A program made the translations under genes and the position numbers. A stretch of 64,000 nt of DNA, from the NCBI GenBank assembly GCA_963966185.1, contig CAWZYM010000429.1, positions 183,501-247,500 of the forward strand, given 5' to 3'. The notes below the pieces were generated by a model. It ran no database searches and was not told the origin of the DNA. It saw only the letters and a program-made list of their open reading frames with translations. The DNA is from Rhabditoides inermis (Eukaryota > Nematoda > Chromadorea > Rhabditida > Rhabditidae). Positions 34,016-46,300 of this stretch are shown one piece after another. Each line of letters begins with the position of its first letter. The stretch's first letter is position 1.

Positions 34016-34502
34016 TTGAGAGATGAGAACTATATACGTAACAATATGGTATACAGATGGGTGCGTGGAGTGGCGCCTACATTTCTGAAGAGCGAGGAAG
34101 AGATGGTTGTCTGTGCTGCTACAATCAGTGCGAGAGACGGCCGACAGTCGTCGTCGGGAAGATGAACCATTGAAATACAGCAGTTCAGCATGAAGTAACT
34201 TCTCATGTAATGTAATAAAGCTTACGATTCAGCAGTGTTATTGCTGCATGCTAAAGTGTGTAATCATAAAGGGGAACTTCAGTTACGATCATCTTCAAAT
34301 ACAGAAACGCGTATAAGAGTACAGTTTTTACACGACAATGCAAAAACAGCTAGCGATCTACTTTCATCTATCGAAATAGTAAACAATCTGCTCCAATCTG
34401 TATAAGAAATGATAATATAAATCCCAGTATCGATTCGAAAAAAATATCATGTTACAGAAAGATTTCGCGTATAAAAAGTGCAAGTGTTAAATAGTGTGTG
34501 GT

Positions 34503-35899
34503 TCATCCCGCAACCTCGTCTCCCTCGTGAATCTCGGCAAGCAGCCTGAAATGCTCTCCTCATCACTGCGTATCTTTCCACTCACGCGGCGGCCTGGCTC
34601 GCGAATCGAGCAGTGACATGCTGCAGCACGGAGCGACCATCGACCCTGTCCCGTTTGAACCACCACGCATCGTCCTCGACGCGTTCCTCGTATTCCGACC
34701 GGAACGAGTCGCGATACCGGCTAGAAAACGAGATGATACGGACAAGAGGAGATGAGCTCACCCGCCATCCGCGTTCCATACGAGTGAAAGGGTAGTGAGA
34801 GCGTCGCCAACGAATGCGTCAGGGTATTCCATCCGCTCGTCTCCCTCCTCCTCCCACGTCAGAGTGTGGATGAACCAGAGCAGACCACCCACGACGCCGC
34901 GGCAGGGTGCGAGAAGAGCGGCGAGAGAGGGATAGACGGGAGCCAGACGGATGAGCGGCAGCAGTGCATTGTAGCGAATGTCGTCCCAGACGCGGTCATT
35001 CTGGCGAGAGACACGTGGAAATCACGTGAGAACACGAGGATTGTCGAACCTTGAGGGCGTTGAGGAGTGGGAGGTGAAAGGTGAGGATGTGCTCGACTTG
35101 GTCAAGAGGGAGGGGGTGGAGATGAGGCTCGTCGGTCTGCAAGTCTTCCGCCCAGTGGTTCCATCCCGAACCGGTCAGCACCTCGCAAACCAGTGTGGCG
35201 TAGCTGAAAGAAGCACAGCTGTACTGTGTAGTCTCTCCCACCTCCCCTGCTACGGAATCGCGGGTCTCCATCGCTGCACCGCCGCGCCATCTTCTCCAGA
35301 ACATCGTACTCAATCAATATCTGAAATGACACTCTTTCGCAACACCCGCCAATTCACCCCGTTTGATGCGTATTGTTGATACCTGCCGCCAGCTGAGGTT
35401 GTCCGCGTCGAACCAGCCGGAGAGCACTTGACAGATCTGTCTGAGTGCCTCCTTGTCGTCCTCGACTACGATCCGCGGGGCTACCGCGTCGACTGCCTCT
35501 CGCCTCATGCGGTCACTCGCCCCGTCCTCCTCGTCTGCCACAAACACCTTGCGCAACGCCGCCAACCGCACCTTCGCATCCTGAGCGAGTCATTTTTTAT
35601 TGTTGGAAAAGCATTCGTCTCATCACTCATAGGGTCTACTGCAATTCCATTTGTTCTTAGCCGAAAACAAGACAAGTCTAGAAATCATGCGGCAGAAACT
35701 TGTTCAACCTTGTGATCGATGATAGATCGAATCAGTCGCATGAAGCGTGCGAAGGACTGGTCGGTGAAGGTCGCGCATCGCCTGCGAGGAGTGAGAAAGA
35801 GGATTTCGGGAAGTAGGCGAGCGTCGTCGGATGCGATGCAACGAGCCAGCACGTCCACTGCCCAGCCGACAAGGCGCGAGTCAACTACATGAGTCGTTT

Positions 35900-35960
<61 letters not shown>

Positions 35961-38311
35961 CGTGCCTGTCCACCTGGCGTCGTGATTGTACAAGTCGTGT
36001 TGGTATCGGAGCGCCGCCACGGCGACGGCGTTGTTGTGCGCAGCGACGAGATGGAGGGCGAGTGTGGCTTGGGGCAGCGCGCGCATCGCAGTCTTCCGCC
36101 CCTCCCAGCCCCCATAGCCCCCGCCAGTGAACAGAGACAGCACACGCAGCACCGCCACGCGAGTCGCCTCGTCCTGAGTACGTCAAGGTGTCGTGAGTCT
36201 CTTCGAAACAGCCCCTTCAAACCTTCGAAACGCGCTGTTTGGGCGTGTTTCGAAGGCGTTGCGAAGTCAGTGGCGAAGGTAGTTTCGAAGAGACTGACCA
36301 CTACTTGAATGCAGCAGCCTTCTCGAAAAAGAGAGAAGGCCTCACCTGAACATTGAGTAGCAGGAGAAAGGGTTCGGATAGAGCGGCCGAGATGCGAACC
36401 CGTTTGATCTTTCCGAGCTCATACGATCGGGCGCGAGCGAGCTCCGCCCACAACGCCGTCACATCCTTCAATCAATCAATATCGACTTTTATCATGTTCA
36501 TCACAGATATGCACCTTGCATATGGCTTGTAGCTCTGTGACAGAGGGACGAGAGACGAGACGGCGAGAGAGCGCAGAGATACTTGCAAATCACCCACACA
36601 ACTCGAGCTCGTAGAAAGCACTAACATTTCGTGGCGTTTCGTACGCTCGAATTCATGGGAGATGGCAGTTCACATTTCAGCCTGTTCAACGTACACCACT
36701 GGTGGTAGATCAGGCACACCTAGTGATGCGGGTTTGCCAAAGAACAAAACCAACAACAGTCATACTTTGTATTCGAATGAACCTGGATAGAGCATGAGCA
36801 GATAGTCGATATCGGAAGTGTCACCGAGCGCATCGAGAAAGACAGCGTCGCCAGACTGAGAGATGAAAGTATCTTTTCAGTCGACTATCGCCAGGCCGAG
36901 ACAAAACGAGTGCACCTGAATGTAGACGCAAGCGGCGTGGATGCAGTCGGCAGCGAGAGAGGCTCGCCCGATTCGAGCGGCCGCCGACCATACAGACAGG
37001 AGGTTGGAGGGGCCGAGTAGGCCGCGCAGCGAGTCACACACCGCGTCCTGCAATCTCATCCATCAAGGTGGGGATCATGGGCAAGGAGGAGTTTGATGTT
37101 TGAAGTGATTTGAATGTAATCGAAGGAAGTTGGAAGTGGTTGAAAGGCAAGTTAGAGTGGGCAGATCGGGAAAGGCTTGACCGCTAGTAAGCGGAAGAGA
37201 TACTTACGAGAAGTGCGTGGATGGAGAGCGTGTCAGCTGCGCGCATCAGATCCACGCCGCTCGTCGCACTCACTCGCATCGAACCCGCGTAGATGTATTC
37301 CAGGAGGAGACGCAGGGTGCGACCAGACAGAAACGGGAGGTGCACTTGGTCTGGAACGAATCTCCCTCTCTCTTTCTCTCTCCCTTCCTCTCTCACCCTG
37401 CACACTCTCAGCCAGGCCGTGTGTGAACATGGCTCGGAAGTAGTTGCACGCGGAGGCGAGTATGCTTCGATTCGCCCCTGCCGTCTCTCCATCGGCCGCC
37501 ACCAGAGTGACAACGTTCAGCACGCCTACACACGTATCATCGCCAGCACCCGACTAACTCACCCTCCCTCCACAACTTCTCCTGCCGCTGCACCATCGCA
37601 CACCGATCGTGCATCTGAAACTCCACATACTCGCGTCGGGTTGTAGTTTGTACCTTGATCACCGCCGTTTTCGCCGGTTTCGTTATCGATGAGCGCGTGC
37701 GATTCAAGTCGTCCACGTTTTTGGCGACAGAAGACCACTCTGAAAACAACTTCACTGCATACGATAGCCCAGAAACCCTGTTTCATAATAAGTAAGTTAA
37801 CGTGAATCAAGCTACAGTAACCCAGCACCGTTCTTAAAATCTCATGTTAACTATACAGCAGGGTCTCCTTGGTCTCCGCGTGGTCTACTGTAAGCGTGGT
37901 CTCCTGTAAACTTACGGTAGCACAGGAACCCAATGACCCAGCTAAGCAAGGAGTTACAGTAACCCAGCACCGTTTTCAGGTGGTCGTTCTGAGTCGACAT
38001 GGGTGGATAGGAGGGCATGAATTAGAAGAATGTCAGCGCGCGCCTTCGTTCTCGCATACTCTCCGTCCATCCTGCAAGGGTACTGTAGGGTACAGTATAG
38101 GGCAAAAGAGAGAAACAGAGAGAGAGAGAGAGTGAGAGAGAGGGAGAGGGAGGGAGAGGGAGAGGGAGAGGGAGAGGGAGAGGGAGAGGGAGAGGGAGAG
38201 GGAGAGGGAGAGGGAGAGGGAGAGGGAGAGGGAGAGGGAGAGGGAGAGGGAGAGGGAGAGGGAGAGGGAGAGGGAGAGGGAGAGGGAGAGGGAGAGGGAG
38301 AGGGAGAGGGA

Positions 38312-38343
<32 letters not shown>

Positions 38344-38741
38344 TCGGACTCACCACTCGCTTGCAGCGCGCCACTTCTCCTCGTCACTTGTCAAAGTGGA
38401 GAGATCGGGCCGGTTCCCAATCAGAGATGGGGAGGAGAGGAGAAAGACGCCTCGCGTACACTGAAGACAGTGAGGCCTTAGGTGAGACCTACTCCCCTAC
38501 CTCGATCCGCACTCCTGTTGGCAGCTCGTCAGTGCTCTTCACCAGGAGCACTCGCGAAACTTCAGAGAAGAGAATCGCGAAGACGATCGGAAAGGAATAT
38601 GTGAGAGATGAAACATGATATGCCACTCACCCGATAGTTGATAGTGTCAGTGGCCGTGAGTGTTGCGTGGTGCACATCGACCCGCACATCGACAGGCGTG
38701 GGTTCGTCTCCCAACCGAGAGGCGAGCAGAGACACCCGCAT
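34503..38741 (-). CDS. BTB/POZ-BACK protein with helical repeats
   Basis: Multi-exon minus-strand gene, start ATG at 38741 (MRVSLLASRLGDEPTPVDVR), stop at 34503. Exons after the start encode helical segments (WRAASEW... RADILLIHALLSTHVDSERP). The BTB fold spans exons 37563-37775, 37397-37525 and 37208-37350: VVTLVAADGETAGANRSIL, SACNYFRAMFTHGLAE, LRLLLEYIYAGSMRVS, DLMRAADTLSIHALL. A BACK-like segment follows at 36916-37047 (LLGPSNLLSVWSAAARIG). The C-terminal 400 residues (36.4-34.5 kb) look like ARM/HEAT helices, e.g. LRVLSLFTGGGYGGWEGRK, VRLAALRKVFVADEEDG, YNALLPLIRLAPVYPSLAAL. BTB proteins often recruit targets to Cullin-3 ligases. One intron holds a 230-bp hexanucleotide array. I could not name an orthologue. 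Confidence 0.7.
35906..35955. repeat. (GA)n in a BTB-gene intron
   Basis: GA dinucleotides between the exons ending at about 35960 and 35888. Confidence 0.95.
36177..36345. repeat. Hairpin-containing intron of the BTB gene
   Basis: Contains AGTCTCTTCGAAAC and its reverse complement about 105 bp apart, plus inner AACCTTCGAAACGCG/CGTGTTTCGAAGGCG arms; a small foldback element. Duplicated at 21717-21885. Confidence 0.7.
38110..38341. repeat. (GGGAGA)n minisatellite in BTB-gene intron
   Basis: Almost pure hexanucleotide array of about 30 units flanked by GA dinucleotides. Confidence 0.97.
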
Positions 38742-38759
38742 CCCACCGACCGATTGCCG

Positions 38760-39290
38760 TCACACAGAACGACGGGAAATGATCACGTTGTCACTTCGAT
38801 TCCATTCAACGCCATAAATGTGTGATTTTTTGTGCGAATGGCAGAAATTCACGTTGTCACTCACTGTTCGTATTGTGTCACAATAGGAGGCAAGTAATCC
38901 TCGGTCGGTCTGATGACAGAGAAGTCAGAGTGCCTGTGCTGCTATAACAAGTGTGCCAAGGTGTGGATGAGGGGTGGAACCAAGCTGTGAATCGTTCGAA
39001 ACGACCATACACCGTGTCCTCTGTTTCTCTTGATAGTGTCTGTGGGTCGTAGCATGTCTTGTTGTGAAACCTATGAAACCTTTTCTTATTATCATTCTTC
39101 CTGTTACGAATAAAAAAATTGCGCCAGAAGTGAAGTACCCATCGCGTGTCATTTTTAATTGTGTTCATCTTTTTTGATTGTGTTCAGTCTCTGTACACTT
39201 TCCAGAATCTTTGTTTTAAAGTTTTGATACCGATATACATATAACACCTTTTTAAAATAAAAGCTAATTTATAGAAAGAACAAATACGTG
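38760..39290. other. Intergenic, no gene seen
   Basis: Lies between the start of the BTB gene and the end of the next minus-strand gene. Short open frames only. Confidence 0.5.
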
Positions 39291-39295
39291 TGAAA

Positions 39296-39417
39296 TCAAT
39301 GAGTAGCGAGCTGCTGCAGAAAATAAATGCCGTATGAGACCAGGGGAAGAGTTAGGAATGCCTGGAAGTGATTGGTGATCTCTCTCATTCTCTCTCTCTC
39401 TTTCTTTCTCTCTCGCT

Positions 39418-39472
<55 letters not shown>

Positions 39473-40965
39473 ACCTTGGAAGGAAAGTTGCAGTTAATAT
39501 CGAGAGCTTTCATGACTTGCATTGATACGCGCTGGCCGCGACTCCTCTCGATCATAGAGGATGCTAGGGTGGAGAGCTGGAAGGGACTCATTATCTCTCT
39601 CTCTCTCTCTCCCCCTTTCCTCTCCTCACTTTTTCATCTTCTCCTTCCCAAATAGTGCGAGTCTCGAGCAGCGCTTCGTTGATGTCCAGGACCTACAGAT
39701 GATAGTGAGAGCGAGGAAGATGGAGAGGGAGAGAGAGAGGTAGAGAGAGGGAGAGAGAGGGAGAGGGAGAGAGGGAGAGGGAGGGAGGAGAGAGAGAAAG
39801 AGAGTGCTGACCGCGGCGTATACTGCCGCGCTGGCATTGGCGGGGCCGAAGAAGAGCAGCGTGCAGCTGGCGGCGGCGGCGGATGTGATGACCAGGGAGA
39901 CAATCGGCTGAGACTGAAAGGGGTGATGTCAGGGTATGGAGAACAGAAAGAATGAAGAACCACATGTACATGCACGATTCATAATCCGTATGTAAGGCTG
40001 TAAACTCTAATAAGAATAGGAAGAATAGAGGTTGGACGCTACGCACGGGATACGCCTGCATGATGAACATGGCGAGTATTTGTCCAGCCGCCGCTGACAT
40101 GAGAGAGCCCGAGACGAACGAGGAGAGGCGGCTGGAATGAGAGTGAGTACCGATTAAAGGGACAGTGGGAGTCATACACAGTATCAGGTCAATGATTGTT
40201 TAGTCGTTTGGTTCCCCTTTTTCACGCGCGATTCGATTGGAAAAAGACGAGAGCCGGCTGCAATGGGAATGGGCACTGATTATATAACCAGGCATCGTTT
40301 GCTCTTCTTCTCTTACTTTCCTTGCCATGTCAACGAGTTTAGTTTCACTGTGCGGTTGCATGCAATTTGATTGGCATGAGATGATCCGCATGAGCTCGCG
40401 ATCTGTCGCTGTCTCATTTTGCGGCAACTGATTTGAACTGTAGAATCAACTCACGTGTTGACAGTCTTCACAACTTCGAGGAGAGCGGCGTGCTGTCGGG
40501 AGATGGCGACGAGAGAGGCGTGGGTCTGAACAACCATACGTCATCTTCATTTCAGAACTCTCCATAATCCGTCATTAGCCAATGAAGGCAAACATCTTTC
40601 GCAACACTTCTGAATGCACTTATTGTAAAATTGAAATAATATAACACGAACCAACCATCTTCTCCTCTGCCCGTATCCTCCCTGCCAGATGCACTAGCGC
40701 CTCCTTCACAGCCCCCGCAGTCTGCACACACAGCGAGAGGGCCAGGCCGGATACGAGAGCCGAGTAGACTGCCACCAAGGCATCCGCGCCGAACAGATTC
40801 CACAGCGCCAACGAGCTACAGGTGATAAAATTGATTACATCTGGATGTTTCACTCATGAAATTCCTGTGAACAATGAGGGGCTGCAGTAGAGTACTAGAT
40901 GTTTACGATTCTAGAGATGTTATGGCGGCATCGAACACAACACACGACCCCTTGTTCGTTGTTGC

Positions 40966-40999
<34 letters not shown>

Positions 41000-41180
41000 A
41001 TTGTTGTTGTTCACTGTTTCCTACCTGCCCATGTCCTCCTGGAACAGCGTCGTTCCGTTCCTCTCCATCTCTATGTGGTCGCTGGTCCTCTTCACACTCA
41101 CTGCCAATTGTACTCCCGAGAAGAGAAGAGAGAGCAACATGGTGATGAAAAAGGAACGGAGCGAGGGAGCCGACTGGAAC

Positions 41181-41218
<38 letters not shown>

Positions 41219-41225
41219 GCTCTCT

Positions 41226-41271
<46 letters not shown>

Positions 41272-41749
41272 ACCTCTACCTTAGTCACTCCCGCAGCCAC
41301 CAGCGCTTTGCCAATGCCGTCCTCTAGCCGGTCTCGACTCCACCTAAATTGACGTTACAGTACTCTCAGTCGAATCTACAGTACCCTGCGAGATTGAAGG
41401 CGGACATTATTCCGTGCATGGCGAGCGCCGAGCAGAGAGACAGGTCCGCCCACGAGCGCGAGAAGACCTGATATTGATTATTGATTGGCAGAAATCACAC
41501 CATCCACACCATATGTGTATTATCATTACCTAACCATCATTCGACCCCCTCCGCAGAGTAATTTCTTTAATCGGGGGATACCTTTACCTTTACCTTTTAC
41601 CTAACCATGCTAACCAATAACCGATCTGTTGATTGATTTGTTGCATACCTGCGCCTTATTATCCATCTGTATGAGACACATGCGAAGAATGAGCACAGCT
41701 ATGAGGAGAGCAGAGAGGAGAGTGCGCGGTACGGCACTGAAACTGACCC

Positions 41750-41792
<43 letters not shown>

Positions 41793-41990
41793 TCCTTTAT
41801 CTCTGTACCAAGAATTTAGAATAAGAGAATCCAATAAACCCGTTCAACGAACTCACCACACTCTCCTGCACCCCCTCAGCTGTCTCACATGGAATAGGTA
41901 GTGTCGCATATCCAGTCCGGTGAGTGCAATGGCTGTCTGCAGATGACCGAACAGGCGAGGTGGACAGGGATCGATGGGTATGGAGTGCAT
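39296..41990 (-). CDS. Gustatory-receptor-like seven-transmembrane protein
   Basis: Minus-strand gene of about 10 exons from ATG at 41990 (MHSIPIDPCPPRLFGHLQTA) to TGA at 39296. Hydrophobic exons alternate with charged ones: LLSALLIAVLILRMCLIQM, LCSALAMHGIMSAFNLA, FFITMLLSLLFSGVQLAVS, ADALVAVYSALVSGLALSLC, then a long loop (EALVHLAGRIRAEEKM, RQHAALLEVVKTVNTRLSSF), SLMSAAAGQILAMFIMQAYP, SLVITSAAAASCTLLFFGP and last AFLTLPLVSYGIYFLQQLAT. A cytoplasmic loop of the form H-x-x-L...N followed by late TM helices, and the Tyr/Gln motif in the last helix, fit the invertebrate gustatory receptor family (C. elegans GUR/LITE-1 relatives). Introns contain TC, GTT and GA microsatellites. Could instead be another multipass family. 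Confidence 0.5.
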
Positions 41991-42159
41991 TCTGCTGCAA
42001 AGTGATCCAGTACTTGGAATGAAATCTACACGTGCTTCTATTTCCTATTTACAGGAGTGTTCACGGCAAGGAATACGTATTGAGTCAATGGTCGAGTCTC
42101 CGAAGTCGAAAATCATACTTTGTGAAAGAGAGAAGGTAAAGGTGGACAGAATGAAATGA

Positions 42160-42450
42160 TATAGTGGGCCCGCAAATGAGTTCCATTCTTTTCACGAGAG
42201 ACATTAGGGTGGTTAGACAAGGATCATAACCCATCGAATGGTGTTTTCAATTTGACAAAACTTTTCTGAGATAGCCAGAGCGAACACTCGAAGCGTAGCT
42301 TGTTGAGCGTTACCACTACGCCACTTGATCATGTGAGACAATCCGCGAAACAGAGATATGGACGCCAAAGAAATTATGCAGTATCTATCACTGCTTGGCA
42401 TACGGTGCCAATTAGAGCACGATAATTTTTCGGTCAGAAAATGCTGAGCT
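42160..42450 (-). repeat. tRNA-derived SINE-like repeat, copy A
   Basis: Reads on the minus strand and aligns over about 290 bp with 55557-55851 (shared ends GTGGGCCCG and AAAATGCTGAGC/AAAATACTGAGC). In copy B the minus strand shows an A box (TGGCGCAGTGGTAACGC) and B box (GGTTCGATC); in this copy both are eroded. The same orientation and boundaries support a short interspersed element. Confidence 0.7.
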
Positions 42451-42554
42451 AGTTGCGCGCGAAATATAGATTCCACGCGCCAAATAATGCGGCGCATCAC
42501 ACTGCGCTGGTCGCTTTTATTACCGCGACCGCTCTCATTGCGAGGGTACATCCC

Positions 42555-42598
<44 letters not shown>

Positions 42599-42986
42599 AA
42601 CCGCCAACAACCAACTCGCATCACAGAGCAATACTGATAAATGCTCTCTGATTGAGCACATCTGGACATACCAGCCTATTTCAATCTTCCCTAACCCCTC
42701 CTCAGTTGTATAGGTGGCTCCAGGCTACCTAGCATACTATACTTGATCATTTCACAATGTTTATCACAGTGAGAGCAAACTCGCAGCACAGATCACTGAC
42801 AGTGAGTGGTGAGAGGGCGGTGAGAGAGTGTGGTGTGAGTGGAGGGCGCGAGGCGGCGAGAGCGGATCAAACACGCTCGTTGAATCAGTATGAGTCAGAG
42901 GAGATGATGGAAAGATCACACGGAAAGTAGGGAAGAATAGAGAGAGAAATGAGATATTATGTGATCAGTGTGTAACAATTGTTTAA

Positions 42987-43007
42987 AGGTAGTGTACCCT
43001 CTGAATC
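42987..43007 (+). repeat. Left terminal inverted repeat, preceded by TTAA
   Basis: AGGTAGTGTACCCTCTGAA... matches the reverse complement of 50669-50689 over 21 bases without mismatch. Confidence 0.95.
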
Positions 43008-43327
43008 TGGTTGTATGCGTCGCTATAACATGTCATTGTTTTCGATATAATGTGTATAATGTGATAATTAAAATACATATTCTGAAACAATTGAGTTTTT
43101 TGAAAGTCATTTAAATATTGGAGTGAGAAATCACAGGATCTAATAACTTTTAATCAGCTCGGACGTTCAAGTGCACAACTTGCACGAAGTTACACAATTT
43201 GACCACACTATCAGCTGTTTCATTGAAGACAATTTATTTGCACGTGTTTATTGTTTCTTATGTCATTTTTAAATTATATAACATTTTTAATATGTGTTTA
43301 TTTCTACCAGTTCATTTTTTGTAGTTC

Positions 43328-46300
43328 ATGGGAGCCACTAAGCGGCGAACCTGCGGGTTTTGCCGCTCCATGGTTTCGGCAGGTGCTATGCGTCGTCTAG
43401 CAAACACAACCGCCGCAGTCACTCGTTTTCTCGGAGCGTGCTCGCAACTGCCTTCCTCCGCCATTCCATACGCTTGCGATGTACTTGAGAAACAGTGGGC
43501 AAGCGAAGGAAGAACTCATGTCGAGATCTGCGAGACACACATGCATAGTCAAGATGTTGATGGAATACTATACACTATGAGTTGTAATAGATTCTAGTAG
43601 GTGTATTGTGTATAACATGTAGTTTGAAGTACTATGTTTTGCAGCGCTACCGATTTCCTCGCACCATGGACTTGCCGCATCCCTGCCGCATCCCGCACGC
43701 CGTCGCCGGAGAACAACTCGACGCCCCTGCTCACAGTCAATCTCTCGAGGTGAGTTATGCAACAATTACTTCATATAACATGTTGTGTTATTGGTGTTTG
43801 TGTTGATTATACCCTTTATCAAGGTTTGAATCCTTATCCATATCTGGCAGGCTGTCTTTATGTATTATCACTTTATCCGTGTTGTATTTAGATGGCAATG
43901 CCATTTGATCTTGAGATAGACGTGGATAGTTATGATCATCTTCTCTCTTCTCGCAAGTGCAGTCATGAAGAGATCAAAAAGCTGAGTGATCCGACATACT
44001 GCTTCGCGATGCGAGAGAAGTTGGACGATCGAAAGATCGATGAGTTTTGTGAGTGCGGAGGATGTGCACTGTATCCCACTCCCAGAGAGAACTATTGCTG
44101 TTTTGAACTGTCGGCACGTCCGTCTGTTCTCACTTACTGGGGTGATAAGACACAACAGGTTTTTGCGAACCTGTCGGAGTGTGTTGTGAAAGGAGTTGAA
44201 TTCGAGAAACGCACATGCACTGAGGTTAGTACGCTAGTAGACGTGGACATAGCTGTGAAGCTTCATTCTAGACAATTAATGCGTTGATTGACGTGGCGTG
44301 TTTGGATATGACGCCGGCGGAGGAGCGCAAGCAGAAGGACATTGTCGAGAAGGATGTGAATCGGTACTTTGCACGGCTGATCACCAATTCATAGGCAAAT
44401 TGTTTAGTGTATAGGGTGTCCCCCCCGTTCACGGTATGGCAGCCATCTCGCCGCTTATTTTCCAGACATTATTTCATCGCATTTAGCCGCGCTATCGGTC
44501 CGCGCAAGACCATTCGACCGCGCGAGTCGCGCGCTTTGCGGTCTGATTTTAGGGAAATGAAGGTGATTTGCAATTCTGATGAAGCAGAGTTGCTCACCTT
44601 TTAGAGCTAATAACTCCTTCCGGAATTGATGAATCTTTCCAATTTTCGGATATGTGGTGTGAATCCCCAGCCCTCATAGAACTCTAGATTTCGATTTTTG
44701 AATTTCGCTTTAGTTTTCTTATTATCGTTCGATAACCACGTTTTCGAGGCTGTTCAATAGGTAAAATCTAGAAAACTTAATAACTCACTTCAAATCCAGG
44801 CTACAGAACCCAGTTTGAGGGAGAAGATACTTTGATAGTGTCCGCACAGAACTCTAGTTTTCGATTTTTCATTTTCTTTCATTTTTGCCGCGTTTTTGGA
44901 GTAAAACCCCGATATTTCTCCAATTTGCATAAAAAGCTCGTCATTTCGCCCCTGTCTGGCCGACCGCCGATAATTCGCGTACCGTGAAAATGGGGGATAC
45001 CCTATAATGCGATATTACGCGTACAAATCTGTGGTGGCGTATGCGTTCGGCAAAACGGGATATCAAGTGCGGGTTACCCTTCCTGCATGTGTTCGCCGTG
45101 CTATCGAGGAGAAATACCCGTCCAAGAGCTACACTGGCTTCCGCGACGCTTACATTGTCTGACTGTTTGATAAATAATCTATACTCATTGAACATTGAAC
45201 TATTTGTTGTTTGTATACATTTACATTGTCGGCCTAAATTGATCATATACAGGACATGCGCGACATGACGCACGTGAAGAGACGGAAGCTACACGGTATG
45301 GAGCACGGAGTGAACGAGTGGCAGTTCGACAATAGCAACACGAGCGGTGGCGCGGACACTCGTCACACCCAGATGGATGAGATGGCCGAGGAGAGCGAGG
45401 TAGGTGGTGTGTGCGTTTCAGGAATCAACGTCATTCAGGGTGTGCGTACTGCTCGCACTGGCGCTGTGAACGCGTTCGGTGGCGATAGTGGAAGGAAGGG
45501 ACAGGCGACTAGTGCAGGGCGCGGTGGCGCGGACACTCGTCACACCCAGATGGATGAGATGGCCGAGGAGAGCGAGGTAGGTGGTGTGTGCGTTTCAGAA
45601 ATCAACGTCATTCAGGGTGTGCGTACTGCTCGCACTGGCGCTGTGAACGCGTTCGGTGGCGATAGTGGAAGGAAGGGACAGGCGACTAGTGCAGGGCGCG
45701 GTGGCGCGGACACTCGTCACACCCAGATGGATGAGATGGCCGAGGAGAGCGAGGTGGGTGGTGTGTGCGTTTCAGGAATCAACGTCATTCAGGGTGTGCG
45801 TACTGCTCGCACTGGCGCTGTGAACGCGTTCGGTGGCGATAGTGGAAGGAAGGGACAGGCGACTAGTGCAAGGCGCGGTGGATGCGGCGGAGTGGAGTGG
45901 AGCGGTGCGGGTATAGAGATGCGGTCTGTGAGAAGCCGAAGCTGCGATAGCTACCCGGTGAATCAGATGAGCTGAGTGTATATAAATACGTTATTTTTAT
46001 TATCATTCGGTTTTTTGATTTAGAAGAACTCATGCTCGTCCTGTGGTACGAAGTGCCTGTCGTGTGATTCCCGCACACAAGCTGGGAAGAATGACACGGC
46101 GGAGAGTCTGCAAACAACGGTGAATAACCCCATTTCTACTTTTATGACTGCTTATTTTTAGACGCGATCTGGCCGATGCGTCAAAAAGGTGGCGCTGCAG
46201 TCGTTTCCGTCCGATTCGTCCACTTCCAGCATCCCCATCCCCAAGAAGAATGTCGGTTTTATGAAATGTTCTCCATTCGTATTGTATATTTGTATGTGAT

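Noticed and set aside
39690..41400. Folate/thiamine carrier (SLC19) assignment for the minus-strand multipass gene
   Set aside because: The conserved loop motifs of that family are absent; helix order and the late loop fit gustatory-receptor-like proteins better.
45400..45425. 22-nt micro-intron in each 59-residue repeat (GTAGGT...TTTCAG)
   Set aside because: Removal would shift the frame, the unit is open when read through, and such an intron would be exceptionally short.
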